Under the pieces are notes generated by a model. That model ran no database searches. It was not told where the DNA came from and saw only the letters and a list, made by a program, of their open reading frames with translations. Shown one piece after another: positions 53,568 to 62,041 of a stretch of 64,000 nucleotides of DNA. Numbering within the stretch: position 1 is the first letter of the stretch; each line of letters opens with the position of its first letter. The DNA comes from Flavisolibacter longurius (GTDB lineage Bacteria; Bacteroidota; Bacteroidia; Chitinophagales; Chitinophagaceae), in NCBI GenBank assembly GCA_014163555.1, contig JACJGO010000007.1:1-64000 (forward strand), read 5' to 3'. Made by a program: the position numbers and the translations under genes.

Positions 53568-56500
53568 ATGAAGAACCTGCTTTGTGCCTGTGTTTTCGCC
53601 TTCCTTACCCTCGCTTCAGCTTCGCAACCCACCCAGTTAAAAGCAGATAAATACCCAAGTCTTCTCTGGGAGATCAGCGGCAAAGGCCTGAAAAAGCCAT
53701 CCTATCTTTTTGGCACCATGCACGTCAGCAACAAGATGGTGTTTCATCTTTCCGATTCGTTTTACCTCGGGATTAAAAATGCACAGGTGGTGGCACTGGA
53801 AACAGATCCCGGCAACTGGCAGGAAGATTTTTCCAAATACGACCTCGAAGGGGAAACCATGCGGTACAACCTTGGCCGCTATTTCAGCAAAGGTTACAGC
53901 AACACTCCACAGGATTATTTAACCATCAACAGCCTGCAGTTGCACCCGTTTGAAAAATGGCTGGAGGTGGCGCTGTACAGCAACCCGGCCATAATCAACA
54001 GCTTTTTATACCGGAACAATACGGAAAGCGGAAGTGATTTTGAAGAAGACACCTACCTCGACCTGCACATTTACCAGGCCGGTCGCAAACTGGGTAAAAA
54101 AGTGTGCGGTGTGGAAGATTTTCACGGCAGCATGAAGCTGGTGCGGGAGGCGTATGCCGATGCGGCCAAAGAAAAAAAGCGGTCACGCAACTTCGACCAT
54201 GACGATGAATTTTCCTATGCCCGGATGGAGGAAGCCTATCGCACCGGCAACCTCGACCTGCTGGATACGATCAACAAAGTAAACAGCCAGTCGGCTGCCT
54301 TCGATGAAAAATTCCTGTACAAGCGAAACGATATACAGGCTGCTTCTATCGATTCCATTCTGAAAACCGGTGCCACGCTTTTTGCCGGGGTGGGTGCTGC
54401 TCACCTGCCAGGAGAACGCGGTGTTATTGAAATCTTGCGAAAGGAGGGTTACACCCTGCGGCCGATCCGGATGAAGGAACGCGACAGCCAGCACAAAGAA
54501 AGCATTGAACGTATGCGGGTACCCGTGCAGTTTGCCAGGCAAGCTGCTGAAGATGGTTTTTATTCCGTTAAGGTGCCGGGCAAACTATACAGCTTTGGCA
54601 GCGGTGGCGGCGCCCTGGACATGAAGCAGTATGCGGACATGACCAACGGGAGTTATTACATGGTGACTCGCATTGTAACCAATGCCGCTATGCTTGGCAT
54701 TTCGGAAGCAGAAGTGCAGCGAAAACTCGACAGCATTCTTTATGTTAATATTCCCGGGAAGATTCTTTCCAAAAAAAGTATTCTCCGGAATGGTTACCAG
54801 GGTTACGATATCGCCAACCGCACCCGCCGTGGCGATCACCAGCGCTACAACATTTTTATCACACCGTTTGAGGTGCTGGTGTTCAAGATGAGCGGCAACG
54901 GTGAGTATGTGCGCCTGGGCACAGAGGCCGAACAGTTTTTCAGCTCCATCCAGCTAAGCGAACAAAAGCCGGACTGGAGGCCCTGGAGCCCTTCGTATGG
55001 CGGCTTCGAGGCTCTATTTCCGCATCGGCCCATGGTGCTGATGAACGGCAACCGGATCTATGCGGCCTATGACCAGGGCAGCGGAACGACTGTAGAGGTG
55101 GTTTGTACCGATGTGCACAATTATGATTTTGCAGAAGAAGATTCATTTGACCTGCAGTTGATGGAAGAAAGCTTTGCCGCTTCGGAAAGCATTGCCCGAA
55201 ATCTTTCCAAAAAATGGACAAACGTGGGCGGCTACAAAGCCCTGGATGCTGCTTACCGGTACAAGGATAGTTCCGTGGCAAGGGTACGTTTCCTGGTGCG
55301 GGGACCCCACTATTATAGCGTGATGGCCCACGCCAAAAAAGAAAATCGATTGATGTCGGAGTTCATCGGTTCGTTCGCCGTCAAACCTTTTGTTTACGGG
55401 GAGGCAAGACCGTTAACCGACACCTTGTTGAAATACAGTGTGACTTCACCTTTTGCCCTGGAAAAAGAACGAAAGCTTGTGATGTATCCCGAAGAAGCGT
55501 ATTATACCGGGTCGGCCGATGACAGTTTGGTAGACAACGGAACCTTTCTGAGCCGGATCATTGAAAATGATTCCACCGGTGAAAAGGTTTATGTTTCCTA
55601 TTACAAGCATTCGCCTTATTATTTCAAAAAAGAAGACAGCAAGAAAGAAGAGGCGGACCTGATTGGAAAGGACTGGATCGTTCGCTGGCAGAAAAAGGAC
55701 AGCCTGGCCAACGGGCTGATAGTTCGGGAGTATGAATTGGGACAAAAGGGGAGTAGCCGGGTGTTGCGTGGAAAAGAGATCGGAAGGGATGCCATGGGTT
55801 ATAAACTTTTGACGCAGGGGGATACCCTGTCGGCGCCCAGTAGTTTCCTGACCAATTTCTTTTCAAGTTTCAGCCCGCAGGAAACCTTTCGCGACCTGGA
55901 TATCCGCCGGAAAAAAACAGGGCTGTTTTTTGAGCAATTCTTTAGTGCGGATACAGTAGCGCACAAAAAAGCCATCATGAATGTTCTTTCCGTGAAGATG
56001 GATGCTTCGGATTTTCCGCAGTTGAAAAAAAGCATCGAATCGCTCAACTGGAATGAAAAGGCTTACCTGGAAACGAAAAAAACCTTTATCGGCAAGCTGG
56101 CCTCCCTGCGTTCGGACGAAGCGGCTGATTATCTTAAGACCCTTTATTTCACTGCCGGCGATACGGTGGAACTGCAGTTTACGGCCCTGGAAACCCTGCT
56201 GCGGCAGCGGACAAGCTATGCTTACAACCTGTTCGGGCAGATCATGCAAAACGACCCGCCGGTGCTCACCGTTTCCAACAACAATTCGGGTAATCGTAAC
56301 TACGACTGGGGCAACGGTGAAGATGATGAGGAGGACCTGGCTAACGGGGCCTTTATCGATAATTTGTATGATAGCTTGGAACTGACTGCAAGCATCTTCC
56401 CGGCCCTGCTGCCGCTGATCAATATTGATGATTATGAACGGCCGGTTATGGCCCTGATGGGCCGACTGGTGGACAGCAGCCTGCTGGTTCCTGCTGCCTA

Positions 56501-57323
56501 CGAAGCCTACCTGCCAAAATTTTTGCTGGAAGCCAAACAGGACCTGAAAAAACAGATGATCCGTGAAAAAAGCAGGGCCATTGAAAAACTGAAAAAAGAA
56601 GAGGATGCAGAGATTGAAAGCCGATACGATCGGGAGGAAGATGATTTCGGAAACAGCAAGCTCAGTTTATATGCCACGCTGATCCTGCCGTTCAGGGAGC
56701 AGTCGCCACAGGTGGCGCCCATCCTGCAGGGGCTTTTGCAAAGCAGCGACAAAAAGCTGAAGTACAACACAACGGTTTTACTGCTGCGCAACAACATTAA
56801 AGTACCTGATTCGTTGCTGACCTATTTTGCGTCGCGGGATGAGTTCCGGTCACGCCTTTATGATGACCTGGCAAAAATGGGCCAAACCGATAAATTCCCT
56901 TTACTATACAAAACCCAGCAACTGCATGCCCAAAGCAAGCTGGTGGCCTACAAGACCTATGGCCGGCCGGACACACTTGTTTACCTCGATAAACTTCCAA
57001 TGCAGGACAAAGACCTGGATGGCCTGCTTTATTTCTTTAAATACAAGGAGAAAAAAGACGACAATGCCTGGAAGCTAGCAATCGCCGGTTTGTACCCAAA
57101 AGACAGCACAGTGCTGGTTTTGCCGATGGAAGGGGATGAAGACGAGGCTGAAACAGATTTTACCCGTCTTACCGGGACAAAACTTTCAGCCGATACCCCA
57201 CTTCGGGAGCAACTGGAAAAGATGGTGAAAAAGCTCCTGTACAGTCGCCGGAACAGTGCTTCCCAGTTTTATGAAGAAAACGGCTATGATGATATGGATG
57301 TAACCACTGTACGGTATCGCTAG
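53568..57323 (+). CDS. TraB/GumN-domain protein with giant C-terminal extension
   Basis: From ATG 53568 the protein has 1251 residues with a signal peptide (1-18, LASA). Residues about 28-305 are a TraB/GumN domain: [20 protein letters not shown], His52 in GTMH, Glu78 (ALETD) and [13 protein letters not shown] at 274-286. These Glu/His positions fit the proposed metalloprotease-like site. The other 940 residues have no recognised family; they alternate beta-rich parts (about 330-720) and an alpha-helical, HEAT-like part (about 790-1220) with charged segments ([20 protein letters not shown]). Ordinary members of the family are about 290 residues. The open frame reaches back to 53436, but the signal peptide fixes the start. 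It stands alone. Confidence 0.85.
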   Translation: MKNLLCACVFAFLTLASASQPTQLKADKYPSLLWEISGKGLKKPSYLFGTMHVSNKMVFHLSDSFYLGIKNAQVVALETDPGNWQEDFSKYDLEGETMRYNLGRYFSKGYSNTPQDYLTINSLQLHPFEKWLEVALYSNPAIINSFLYRNNTESGSDFEEDTYLDLHIYQAGRKLGKKVCGVEDFHGSMKLVREAYADAAKEKKRSRNFDHDDEFSYARMEEAYRTGNLDLLDTINKVNSQSAAFDEKFLYKRNDIQAASIDSILKTGATLFAGVGAAHLPGERGVIEILRKEGYTLRPIRMKERDSQHKESIERMRVPVQFARQAAEDGFYSVKVPGKLYSFGSGGGALDMKQYADMTNGSYYMVTRIVTNAAMLGISEAEVQRKLDSILYVNIPGKILSKKSILRNGYQGYDIANRTRRGDHQRYNIFITPFEVLVFKMSGNGEYVRLGTEAEQFFSSIQLSEQKPDWRPWSPSYGGFEALFPHRPMVLMNGNRIYAAYDQGSGTTVEVVCTDVHNYDFAEEDSFDLQLMEESFAASESIARNLSKKWTNVGGYKALDAAYRYKDSSVARVRFLVRGPHYYSVMAHAKKENRLMSEFIGSFAVKPFVYGEARPLTDTLLKYSVTSPFALEKERKLVMYPEEAYYTGSADDSLVDNGTFLSRIIENDSTGEKVYVSYYKHSPYYFKKEDSKKEEADLIGKDWIVRWQKKDSLANGLIVREYELGQKGSSRVLRGKEIGRDAMGYKLLTQGDTLSAPSSFLTNFFSSFSPQETFRDLDIRRKKTGLFFEQFFSADTVAHKKAIMNVLSVKMDASDFPQLKKSIESLNWNEKAYLETKKTFIGKLASLRSDEAADYLKTLYFTAGDTVELQFTALETLLRQRTSYAYNLFGQIMQNDPPVLTVSNNNSGNRNYDWGNGEDDEEDLANGAFIDNLYDSLELTASIFPALLPLINIDDYERPVMALMGRLVDSSLLVPAAYEAYLPKFLLEAKQDLKKQMIREKSRAIEKLKKEEDAEIESRYDREEDDFGNSKLSLYATLILPFREQSPQVAPILQGLLQSSDKKLKYNTTVLLLRNNIKVPDSLLTYFASRDEFRSRLYDDLAKMGQTDKFPLLYKTQQLHAQSKLVAYKTYGRPDTLVYLDKLPMQDKDLDGLLYFFKYKEKKDDNAWKLAIAGLYPKDSTVLVLPMEGDEDEAETDFTRLTGTKLSADTPLREQLEKMVKKLLYSRRNSASQFYEENGYDDMDVTTVRYR

Positions 57324-57560
57324 GAACGGTTAGATTAAACAACCATCATCACTACTGTTGTCGCATAGAAATCAAAGCTATAACGGTGATGAACAGGTTG
57401 GGAATGCAATGACTACTTAGAAGTCTCCATTCTGTGTGTGGAAATAGTCAGGCTGATAATTGTAGAATTGGTTATTCCGACAGACACTTTCGTTAACCAG
57501 GATTTCAACAGAACCTACACCTTATAACTTAGCACTTAAAACCCCAAACCTTACACCTCC

Positions 57561-59270
57561 CTACATCTTCGGTACGGCTGCCAGTAACGACCTTGTATAT
57601 TCGTTTTGGGGCCGATGGTAGATAGCATCGGCCGTTCCGCTTTCTACAATCTCACCGGACTTCATTACAAGGATCCGGTCACACATATAATGTACTACAG
57701 AAAGGTCGTGGGAGATAAAAAGCAGGGTAAGACCCAGGTCACCTTTAAGGTCATTCAGCAGGTTGAGCACCTGGGCCTGTACACTCACGTCCAGTGCCGA
57801 TACCGATTCGTCGCAGACCAGGAAATTGGGTTCCAGCGAAAGGGCGCGGGCTATAACGATCCGCTGGCGCTGGCCACCGGAGAACTGGTGCGGATAGCGG
57901 TCCATCACGGCGGGGGAGAGACTCACTTTATCGAGCAGCCCGGCCACTTTTTTTCGCCGGGCTGCCGCGGATCGTTCTACTCCGGCCACCAGCATCGGTT
58001 CGGCAATCGCATCGCCGATGGTGAGCCTGGGGTTAAGGGAAGAATAGGGATCCTGGAAGATCAGTTGCACATCCTTGCGCAGGCTTTTGACTGCTGCCTT
58101 TGGAAGTTGGGTGATATCGGTTCCCTTGTATAGGATCTGTCCGAAACTCGGTTCGATGAGGCGCAGCAAGGTTCGTCCCAGGGTAGTTTTCCCGCAGCCG
58201 CTTTCTCCCACCAGGCCCAGGGTTTCGTTTTGGTAGATGGAAAAATTGACCTTGTTTACGGCCGTTACAAAACTTTTCGGTTTACCGAACAAGGTGGTCT
58301 GTGCCGGGAACTTTACCGAGAGATCGTTGACAACAATAACAGCATTTTCATTCACCTGAGGAAGAATCCTTTTCTCCCCTGGCAATTCTTTACTGACTGC
58401 CGGCTGCTGAGTGTCTGCTGCCGATTGCATATAATCCGCCACCGTGGGCAGTCTTTCTCCTTTAGGATGGAGGGCCGGCCGGCAGGCAATCAGGGCCTGA
58501 GTATAGGGATGGACTGCTTCGCGGAAGATCGTCTGTACCGGACCTTCTTCCACCAGGGCGCCCTTGTACATGATCGCCACGCGGTCTGCAATTTCGGCTA
58601 CCACGCCTAAGTCGTGGGTAATAAAAATCACCCCCATGTCCTGTTCCCGTTGCAGGTCTTTGATCAGTTCAAGGATCGTCTTTTGCACGGTGACATCCAG
58701 AGCTGTTGTCGGTTCGTCACAGATCAGCAGCAGGGGTTCGCAGCACATGGCCATGGCAATCATCACCCTTTGCTTTTGTCCGCCGCTAAGTTGGTGCGGA
58801 TAGCGGCTGAGCATTTTTTCCGGGTGGGGCAATTTCACCTTTTCGAACCAGGCCAGGGTCCTTTGCCTTGCTTCCTCTTTTGTCATGTTCCGATGAACCC
58901 GCAGGGCCTCCATGACCTGCTGGCCGCAGGTAATTACCGGGTTTAAGGATGTCATGGGTTCCTGGAAGATCATGGCGATGCGGGACCCGCGCAGCCGCTG
59001 CAGTTGCCTGTGCGAAAGACGCAGCAGGTCAAGGCTTTCGTTTAGGGAAGGCTGGAAAAGAACCCGACCGGAAGTGTACCGGGCCGGCGGCTGGGGCAGC
59101 AACTGCAGGAGCGACAGGGAGGTCACCGATTTGCCCGAACCGCTTTCGCCCACCAGGGCCACAATCTCTCCCCGGTAAACCGTCAGCGAAAGGTTGTTCA
59201 CGGCACGGGTGTCGCCCGATTCGGCCAGGAAATCAACCGTAAGGTTTTCGATCTGCAGGAGGGGCTTCAT
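57561..59270 (-). CDS. Fused two-domain ABC ATPase, dipeptide/oligopeptide (Dpp/Opp/YejF) type
   Basis: The 569-aa protein has two ATP-binding domains in one chain. The first has Walker A GESGSGKS (41-48), signature LSGGQ (161-165) and Walker B LLICDEPT. The second has GESGCGKT (355-362), FSGGQ (463-467) and LVCDESVSALD. Each is followed by the oligopeptide-type C-terminal zone (EAVHPYTQALI, RPQNEYTRSLL). Such fusions (YejF, GsiA) energise peptide or nickel importers or related uptake systems. No permease or binding-protein gene is present on either side. The gene begins two bases after the lipoprotein stop, so the two are co-transcribed. Confidence 0.94.
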   Translation of the reverse strand: MKPLLQIENLTVDFLAESGDTRAVNNLSLTVYRGEIVALVGESGSGKSVTSLSLLQLLPQPPARYTSGRVLFQPSLNESLDLLRLSHRQLQRLRGSRIAMIFQEPMTSLNPVITCGQQVMEALRVHRNMTKEEARQRTLAWFEKVKLPHPEKMLSRYPHQLSGGQKQRVMIAMAMCCEPLLLICDEPTTALDVTVQKTILELIKDLQREQDMGVIFITHDLGVVAEIADRVAIMYKGALVEEGPVQTIFREAVHPYTQALIACRPALHPKGERLPTVADYMQSAADTQQPAVSKELPGEKRILPQVNENAVIVVNDLSVKFPAQTTLFGKPKSFVTAVNKVNFSIYQNETLGLVGESGCGKTTLGRTLLRLIEPSFGQILYKGTDITQLPKAAVKSLRKDVQLIFQDPYSSLNPRLTIGDAIAEPMLVAGVERSAAARRKKVAGLLDKVSLSPAVMDRYPHQFSGGQRQRIVIARALSLEPNFLVCDESVSALDVSVQAQVLNLLNDLKGDLGLTLLFISHDLSVVHYMCDRILVMKSGEIVESGTADAIYHRPQNEYTRSLLAAVPKM

Positions 59271-59272
59271 GG

Positions 59273-59647
59273 TTAACGACAGGGTTTTTCCAGCACTTTA
59301 ATCGACAGCGCCTTTTCCGGCTTTGGATAATAAGCCATGCACACAGCACATTGGCTATCTTTGGGCGCCAGCGTAAAATAAAATTCCTGTCCTTCCTGAA
59401 TGGAGTCGGGAAAGCTGCAGGGACTTCCCAGCGCAAATACATTCCGATAGGTTTTTCCCGTGCTTTCATCGGTCCAGGAGGGAGCGATCTGCGAGCTGTC
59501 AAGGGCCCCTTCCATGAGGGCTATGGTATAATTGGCGCAAAGCGCTTTGATCACGAGTTTTCCTTTATAGCAGCTGGAGGCAGCTGGTTTGGGGCTGCAC
59601 TGTTGCAGCAGGCCCGCCGCGATAATGAATATTAAAATAGTCTTCAT
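59273..59647 (-). CDS. Cysteine-rich lipoprotein upstream of the ABC ATPase
   Basis: The 124-aa protein has a lipoprotein signal (KTILIFIIAAGLLQQC) with lipobox LLQQC and predicted lipidated Cys17. The mature part has six further cysteines (SSCYKG, ALCANY, SPCSFP, QCAVC, KPCR), so disulfides are likely. The family is not recognised. The frame is open further upstream, but the signal peptide fixes the start at 59647. Tight spacing to the ABC ATPase gene suggests a linked role, which is inference only. Confidence 0.72.
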   Translation of the reverse strand: MKTILIFIIAAGLLQQCSPKPAASSCYKGKLVIKALCANYTIALMEGALDSSQIAPSWTDESTGKTYRNVFALGSPCSFPDSIQEGQEFYFTLAPKDSQCAVCMAYYPKPEKALSIKVLEKPCR

Positions 59648-59796
59648 ACGGAAGGTTTTTTTATCTGCAATTGATAGAAATTTATTTGGTAAACGCATCG
59701 GTATAATGTCATTTTCCACTTCGGGGCTCGCCGGTATGGATCCGGTTAACAACCGTATCATTGAAAATGCGATTGTATCCCGAACGCCAACGCACA

Positions 59797-59879
59797 TGAC
59801 CCTTCGACAAGCTCAGGGTGACAACGTATTGGCAAGCACAGGTTGACTCCTTCAGCAGGCTCAGGATGACAATGCATTG
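59797..59879. repeat. Two copies of a dispersed CTTCGACAAGCTCAGG-type repeat
   Basis: TGACCCTTCGACAAGCTCAGG plus GTGACAACGTATTG (59797-59831) recurs in altered form as TCCTTCAGCAGGCTCAGG plus ATGACAATGCATTG (59850-59879). This type of short sequence is widely scattered in intergenic DNA of many bacteria. It lies in the 262 bp between the lipoprotein and amn genes. Confidence 0.55.
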
Positions 59880-59909
59880 ATATCCTATTGAAACGATTCA
59901 CATCTCCCC

Positions 59910-60680
59910 TTAAAAACGCAGGTGCCTCACCGTTAGCCCGTTGTTGATCAGTTGTTTCAGCGAGTCGATGCCGATCTTGAGGTGGCGTTCTACGTATTGT
60001 TCGGTCACTTTCCGGTCGCTTTCCTCCGTTTTTACCCCTTCAGGTGTCATGGGCTGATCACTTACCAGCAGCAGGGCACCGGTGGGAATCTTATTGGCAA
60101 AGCCCACGGTAAAGATGGTAGCCGTTTCCATATCAATGGCATAGGCTCTTACTTTTTGCAGGTAGGCTTTGAACTCTTCATCGTGTTCCCACACCCGGCG
60201 GTTCGTGGTATACACGGTACCGGTCCAGTAGTCCACTTCGTAATCGCGGATGGTGGTGGAGATGGCCTTCTGCAGGGCAAAGGCCGGCATGGCCGGAACT
60301 TCCGGCGGAAAATAATCGTCGGAGGTACCCTCCCCGCGGATGGCCGCAATCGGCAGGATAAGATCGCCGATCTTGTTCCGTCTTTTCAGGCCGCCGCATT
60401 TACCCAGGAATAACACGGCCTCGGGTTCAATGGCGGAGAGGAGGTCCATCACCGTGGCGGCAGTAGGACTGCCCATTCCAAAATTGATAATGGTGATGCC
60501 ATCGGCGGTTGCGCATTGCATGGGCTTGTCCAGGCCACCTACTTCAACGTTGTTTGCTTCGGCAAACATGCGTACGTAGTTGCTAAAATTCGTCAACAGG
60601 ATGTACTTCCCAAAACTGTTCAGCGGTTGCCCGGTATAGCGCGGCAACCAATTCTTTACAATTTCATCTTTCGTCTTCAT
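59910..60680 (-). CDS. amn: AMP nucleosidase
   Basis: The 256-aa protein has the nucleoside phosphorylase fold. FGMGSPTAATVMDLL and EAVLFLGKCGGLKRRNKIGD match the phosphate and base-binding sections, and AYAIDMETATIFTVGF contains the Glu of the ribose site. The reaction splits AMP to adenine and ribose 5-phosphate, important for purine balance. It lacks the large N-terminal domain of the E. coli enzyme, as usual in Bacteroidota. A TAAATTCG element ends five bases before the ATG at 60680. Confidence 0.93.
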   Translation of the reverse strand: MKTKDEIVKNWLPRYTGQPLNSFGKYILLTNFSNYVRMFAEANNVEVGGLDKPMQCATADGITIINFGMGSPTAATVMDLLSAIEPEAVLFLGKCGGLKRRNKIGDLILPIAAIRGEGTSDDYFPPEVPAMPAFALQKAISTTIRDYEVDYWTGTVYTTNRRVWEHDEEFKAYLQKVRAYAIDMETATIFTVGFANKIPTGALLLVSDQPMTPEGVKTEESDRKVTEQYVERHLKIGIDSLKQLINNGLTVRHLRF

Positions 60681-60685
60681 GGACG

Positions 60686-60693
60686 CGAATTTA
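60686..60693 (-). promoter_or_regulatory. -7 element directly before amn
   Basis: TAAATTCG on the complement (one mismatch to TAnnTTTG) ends five bases before the ATG at 60680, again predicting a leaderless or nearly leaderless transcript. Confidence 0.45.
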
Positions 60694-60730
60694 CTCTAAT
60701 TCGGGAAGGGTGGGAGGGGAATTGGAAAAT

Positions 60731-60762
60731 GTGATAATGTGATAATGTGATAATGTGATAAT
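60731..60762. repeat. Tandem repeat (GTGATAAT)x4
   Basis: Four exact copies of the 8-bp unit GTGATAAT lie between the divergent amn and HsdR_N-domain genes, about 40 bp from the amn promoter. Length change by slippage is likely between strains. Confidence 0.9.
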
Positions 60763-60805
60763 GGGAGTAAGAGTGGAAGTGGTCGGTGGTGAGTGAGAGA
60801 AAGGG

Positions 60806-60832
60806 TTGGCATAAATTAATTGGCTAGGTTTG
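60806..60832 (+). promoter_or_regulatory. Promoter of the HsdR_N-domain gene
   Basis: TAGGTTTG (60825-60832) matches TAnnTTTG exactly, and TTG (60806-60808) stands 16 bp upstream. It ends four bases before the ATG at 60837, so the transcript should begin at or within a few bases of the start codon. Confidence 0.6.
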
Positions 60833-60836
60833 GCGG

Positions 60837-61286
60837 ATGATCAGTATAAGCTTTCCAACGCCTGCTTTCAAGATCGAAAAGAGGGGGGGACGGAATTTTG
60901 TTTACGATGGCATCCGCCGCCAATGGATCCTGCTGACGGAGGAGGAATGGGTGCGGCAAAATTTCGTAGCCTACCTGCTCCAGGTTTTAAAGTACCCAAA
61001 GGAGGCCGTTGTCCTGGAAAAGGCGATCCTTGTCAACGGGCTGAAAAAGCGGTTTGATATTCTTGTGTTTGACCATGAACAAAAGCCTTGGATGCTGATC
61101 GAATGCAAGGCCCCCCTAGTGGGGCTGAGCGAGGCCGTGCTGCAACAGGTTTTGCGTTATCACCTGGCCGTGCCGGTGCCGTGGTTGCTGATTACGAATG
61201 GGGTGGTGACGACAGGTTGGCGGAAGGAAGGAAGCGAGCTTGTGATGGTTGCGGAGTTGCCGAAGTGGGAAAGCAATAGGCAATAG
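60837..61286 (+). CDS. Orphan HsdR_N-type PD-(D/E)XK nuclease-fold protein
   Basis: The 149-aa protein matches the stand-alone type I restriction HsdR N-terminal domain (HSDR_N_2 type). The active-site pattern is visible: RFDILVFDHEQKPWMLIECK gives Asp and the E-x-K pair, followed by the QVLRYHLAVPVPWLLITNG segment. Helicase and motor domains are absent, and no HsdM or HsdS gene is nearby, so it is not a classical restriction enzyme. Such small proteins are widespread in Bacteroidota with unknown role. The stop codon lies inside a heptamer repeat (CAATAGG), so its last residues (SNRQ) may vary. Confidence 0.85.
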   Translation: MISISFPTPAFKIEKRGGRNFVYDGIRRQWILLTEEEWVRQNFVAYLLQVLKYPKEAVVLEKAILVNGLKKRFDILVFDHEQKPWMLIECKAPLVGLSEAVLQQVLRYHLAVPVPWLLITNGVVTTGWRKEGSELVMVAELPKWESNRQ

Positions 61287-61297
61287 GCAATGGGCAA
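61274..61297. repeat. Heptamer repeat CAATAGG across the stop codon of the HsdR_N gene
   Basis: CAATAGG CAATAGG CAATGGG CAA starts at 61274 and contains the TAG stop at 61284-61286. Gain or loss of one unit would change the C-terminus. Confidence 0.7.
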
Positions 61298-62041
61298 GAG
61301 GCTGGGATCGGATTGTTGTCAGGGGCTAGCAAAGGGTATTTCTGGTAAATGGCTGGTATCGATGACGGATGACAGATGAGAGATGATTGAAATGGGACTA
61401 GAAGGGGAGAAATCTTTCAAGGAGTAAGGTTAGAAGTGTGATAGTGCACCGTGAATTTCATTCACTCTTCATACACTCACTATGCCTTTACTATGCTTGG
61501 GCTATGGCTCTGGGCCGTAATAGGCAAGCCGGGTGCCGGGTTAGGTCTGAATCGGGCTTTGGAGGGGGGTAGACAAGGGGTTGCTAGTGCTTTGTCCCGA
61601 AGGCAGGAGGAAAGATGAAGGAAGGGCGGAGGGAGGAAGGAGGTTGAGGGTGAGGTTAAGGTTGAGGATGAGGATTAGGCAGAGAGGTTATTGAGATATT
61701 ATGTTATTATGTTATTGGGGTGGATGGGAGAATAAGATTCTGGTGTGAATCATGGGAGGATTTATTGGGCGATCAATCACGGCAAGGCTTTTTAAAATTG
61801 ACAGGAAAGGGTTTCTCTCATCGCCGGTTTCTCGTTTTAGTCGCCATTTGCCGGAGCAGGCTTGAATTTGACTCTCCAACCGGACGGCAAAAAATGGCTG
61901 TTGACAGCTTTTATACCCGGTTTAAACTCCACTAAGTGGTTTTTCTTAGTTTTTTTAAGGGGAACTCTATGAATATTGGAAAACCCCTATTACATTTGTC
62001 GTGTCCTTAATACCCTAAAGAAAAAACGCTGAATCCGTACT
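61287..62041. other. Low-complexity intergenic region
   Basis: No gene is supported in these 755 bp. The first half has GATGACAGATGAGAGATG-type repeats; 61600-61720 is a purine-rich, G-rich strand (GGAGGAAGG, GGTTGAGG, GATGAGG repeats) followed by TTATGTTATTATGTTATT. The frame at 61720-61935 has no protein-like features. The promoter of the secreted gene at 62042 lies at the end. Confidence 0.5.
61991..61998 (+). promoter_or_regulatory. -7 element of the large secreted protein gene
   Basis: TACATTTG matches TAnnTTTG exactly, 43 bp before the ATG at 62042. No clear -33 box. Confidence 0.5.

Noticed and set aside
60731-60762. Tandem repeat considered as a CRISPR-like array
   Set aside because: The unit is 8 bp with no spacers, and no cas gene is present in the window.
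61720-61935. 71-codon frame in the low-complexity region before the secreted protein gene
   Set aside because: No signal peptide, no motif, and it lies in simple-sequence DNA; it looks random.
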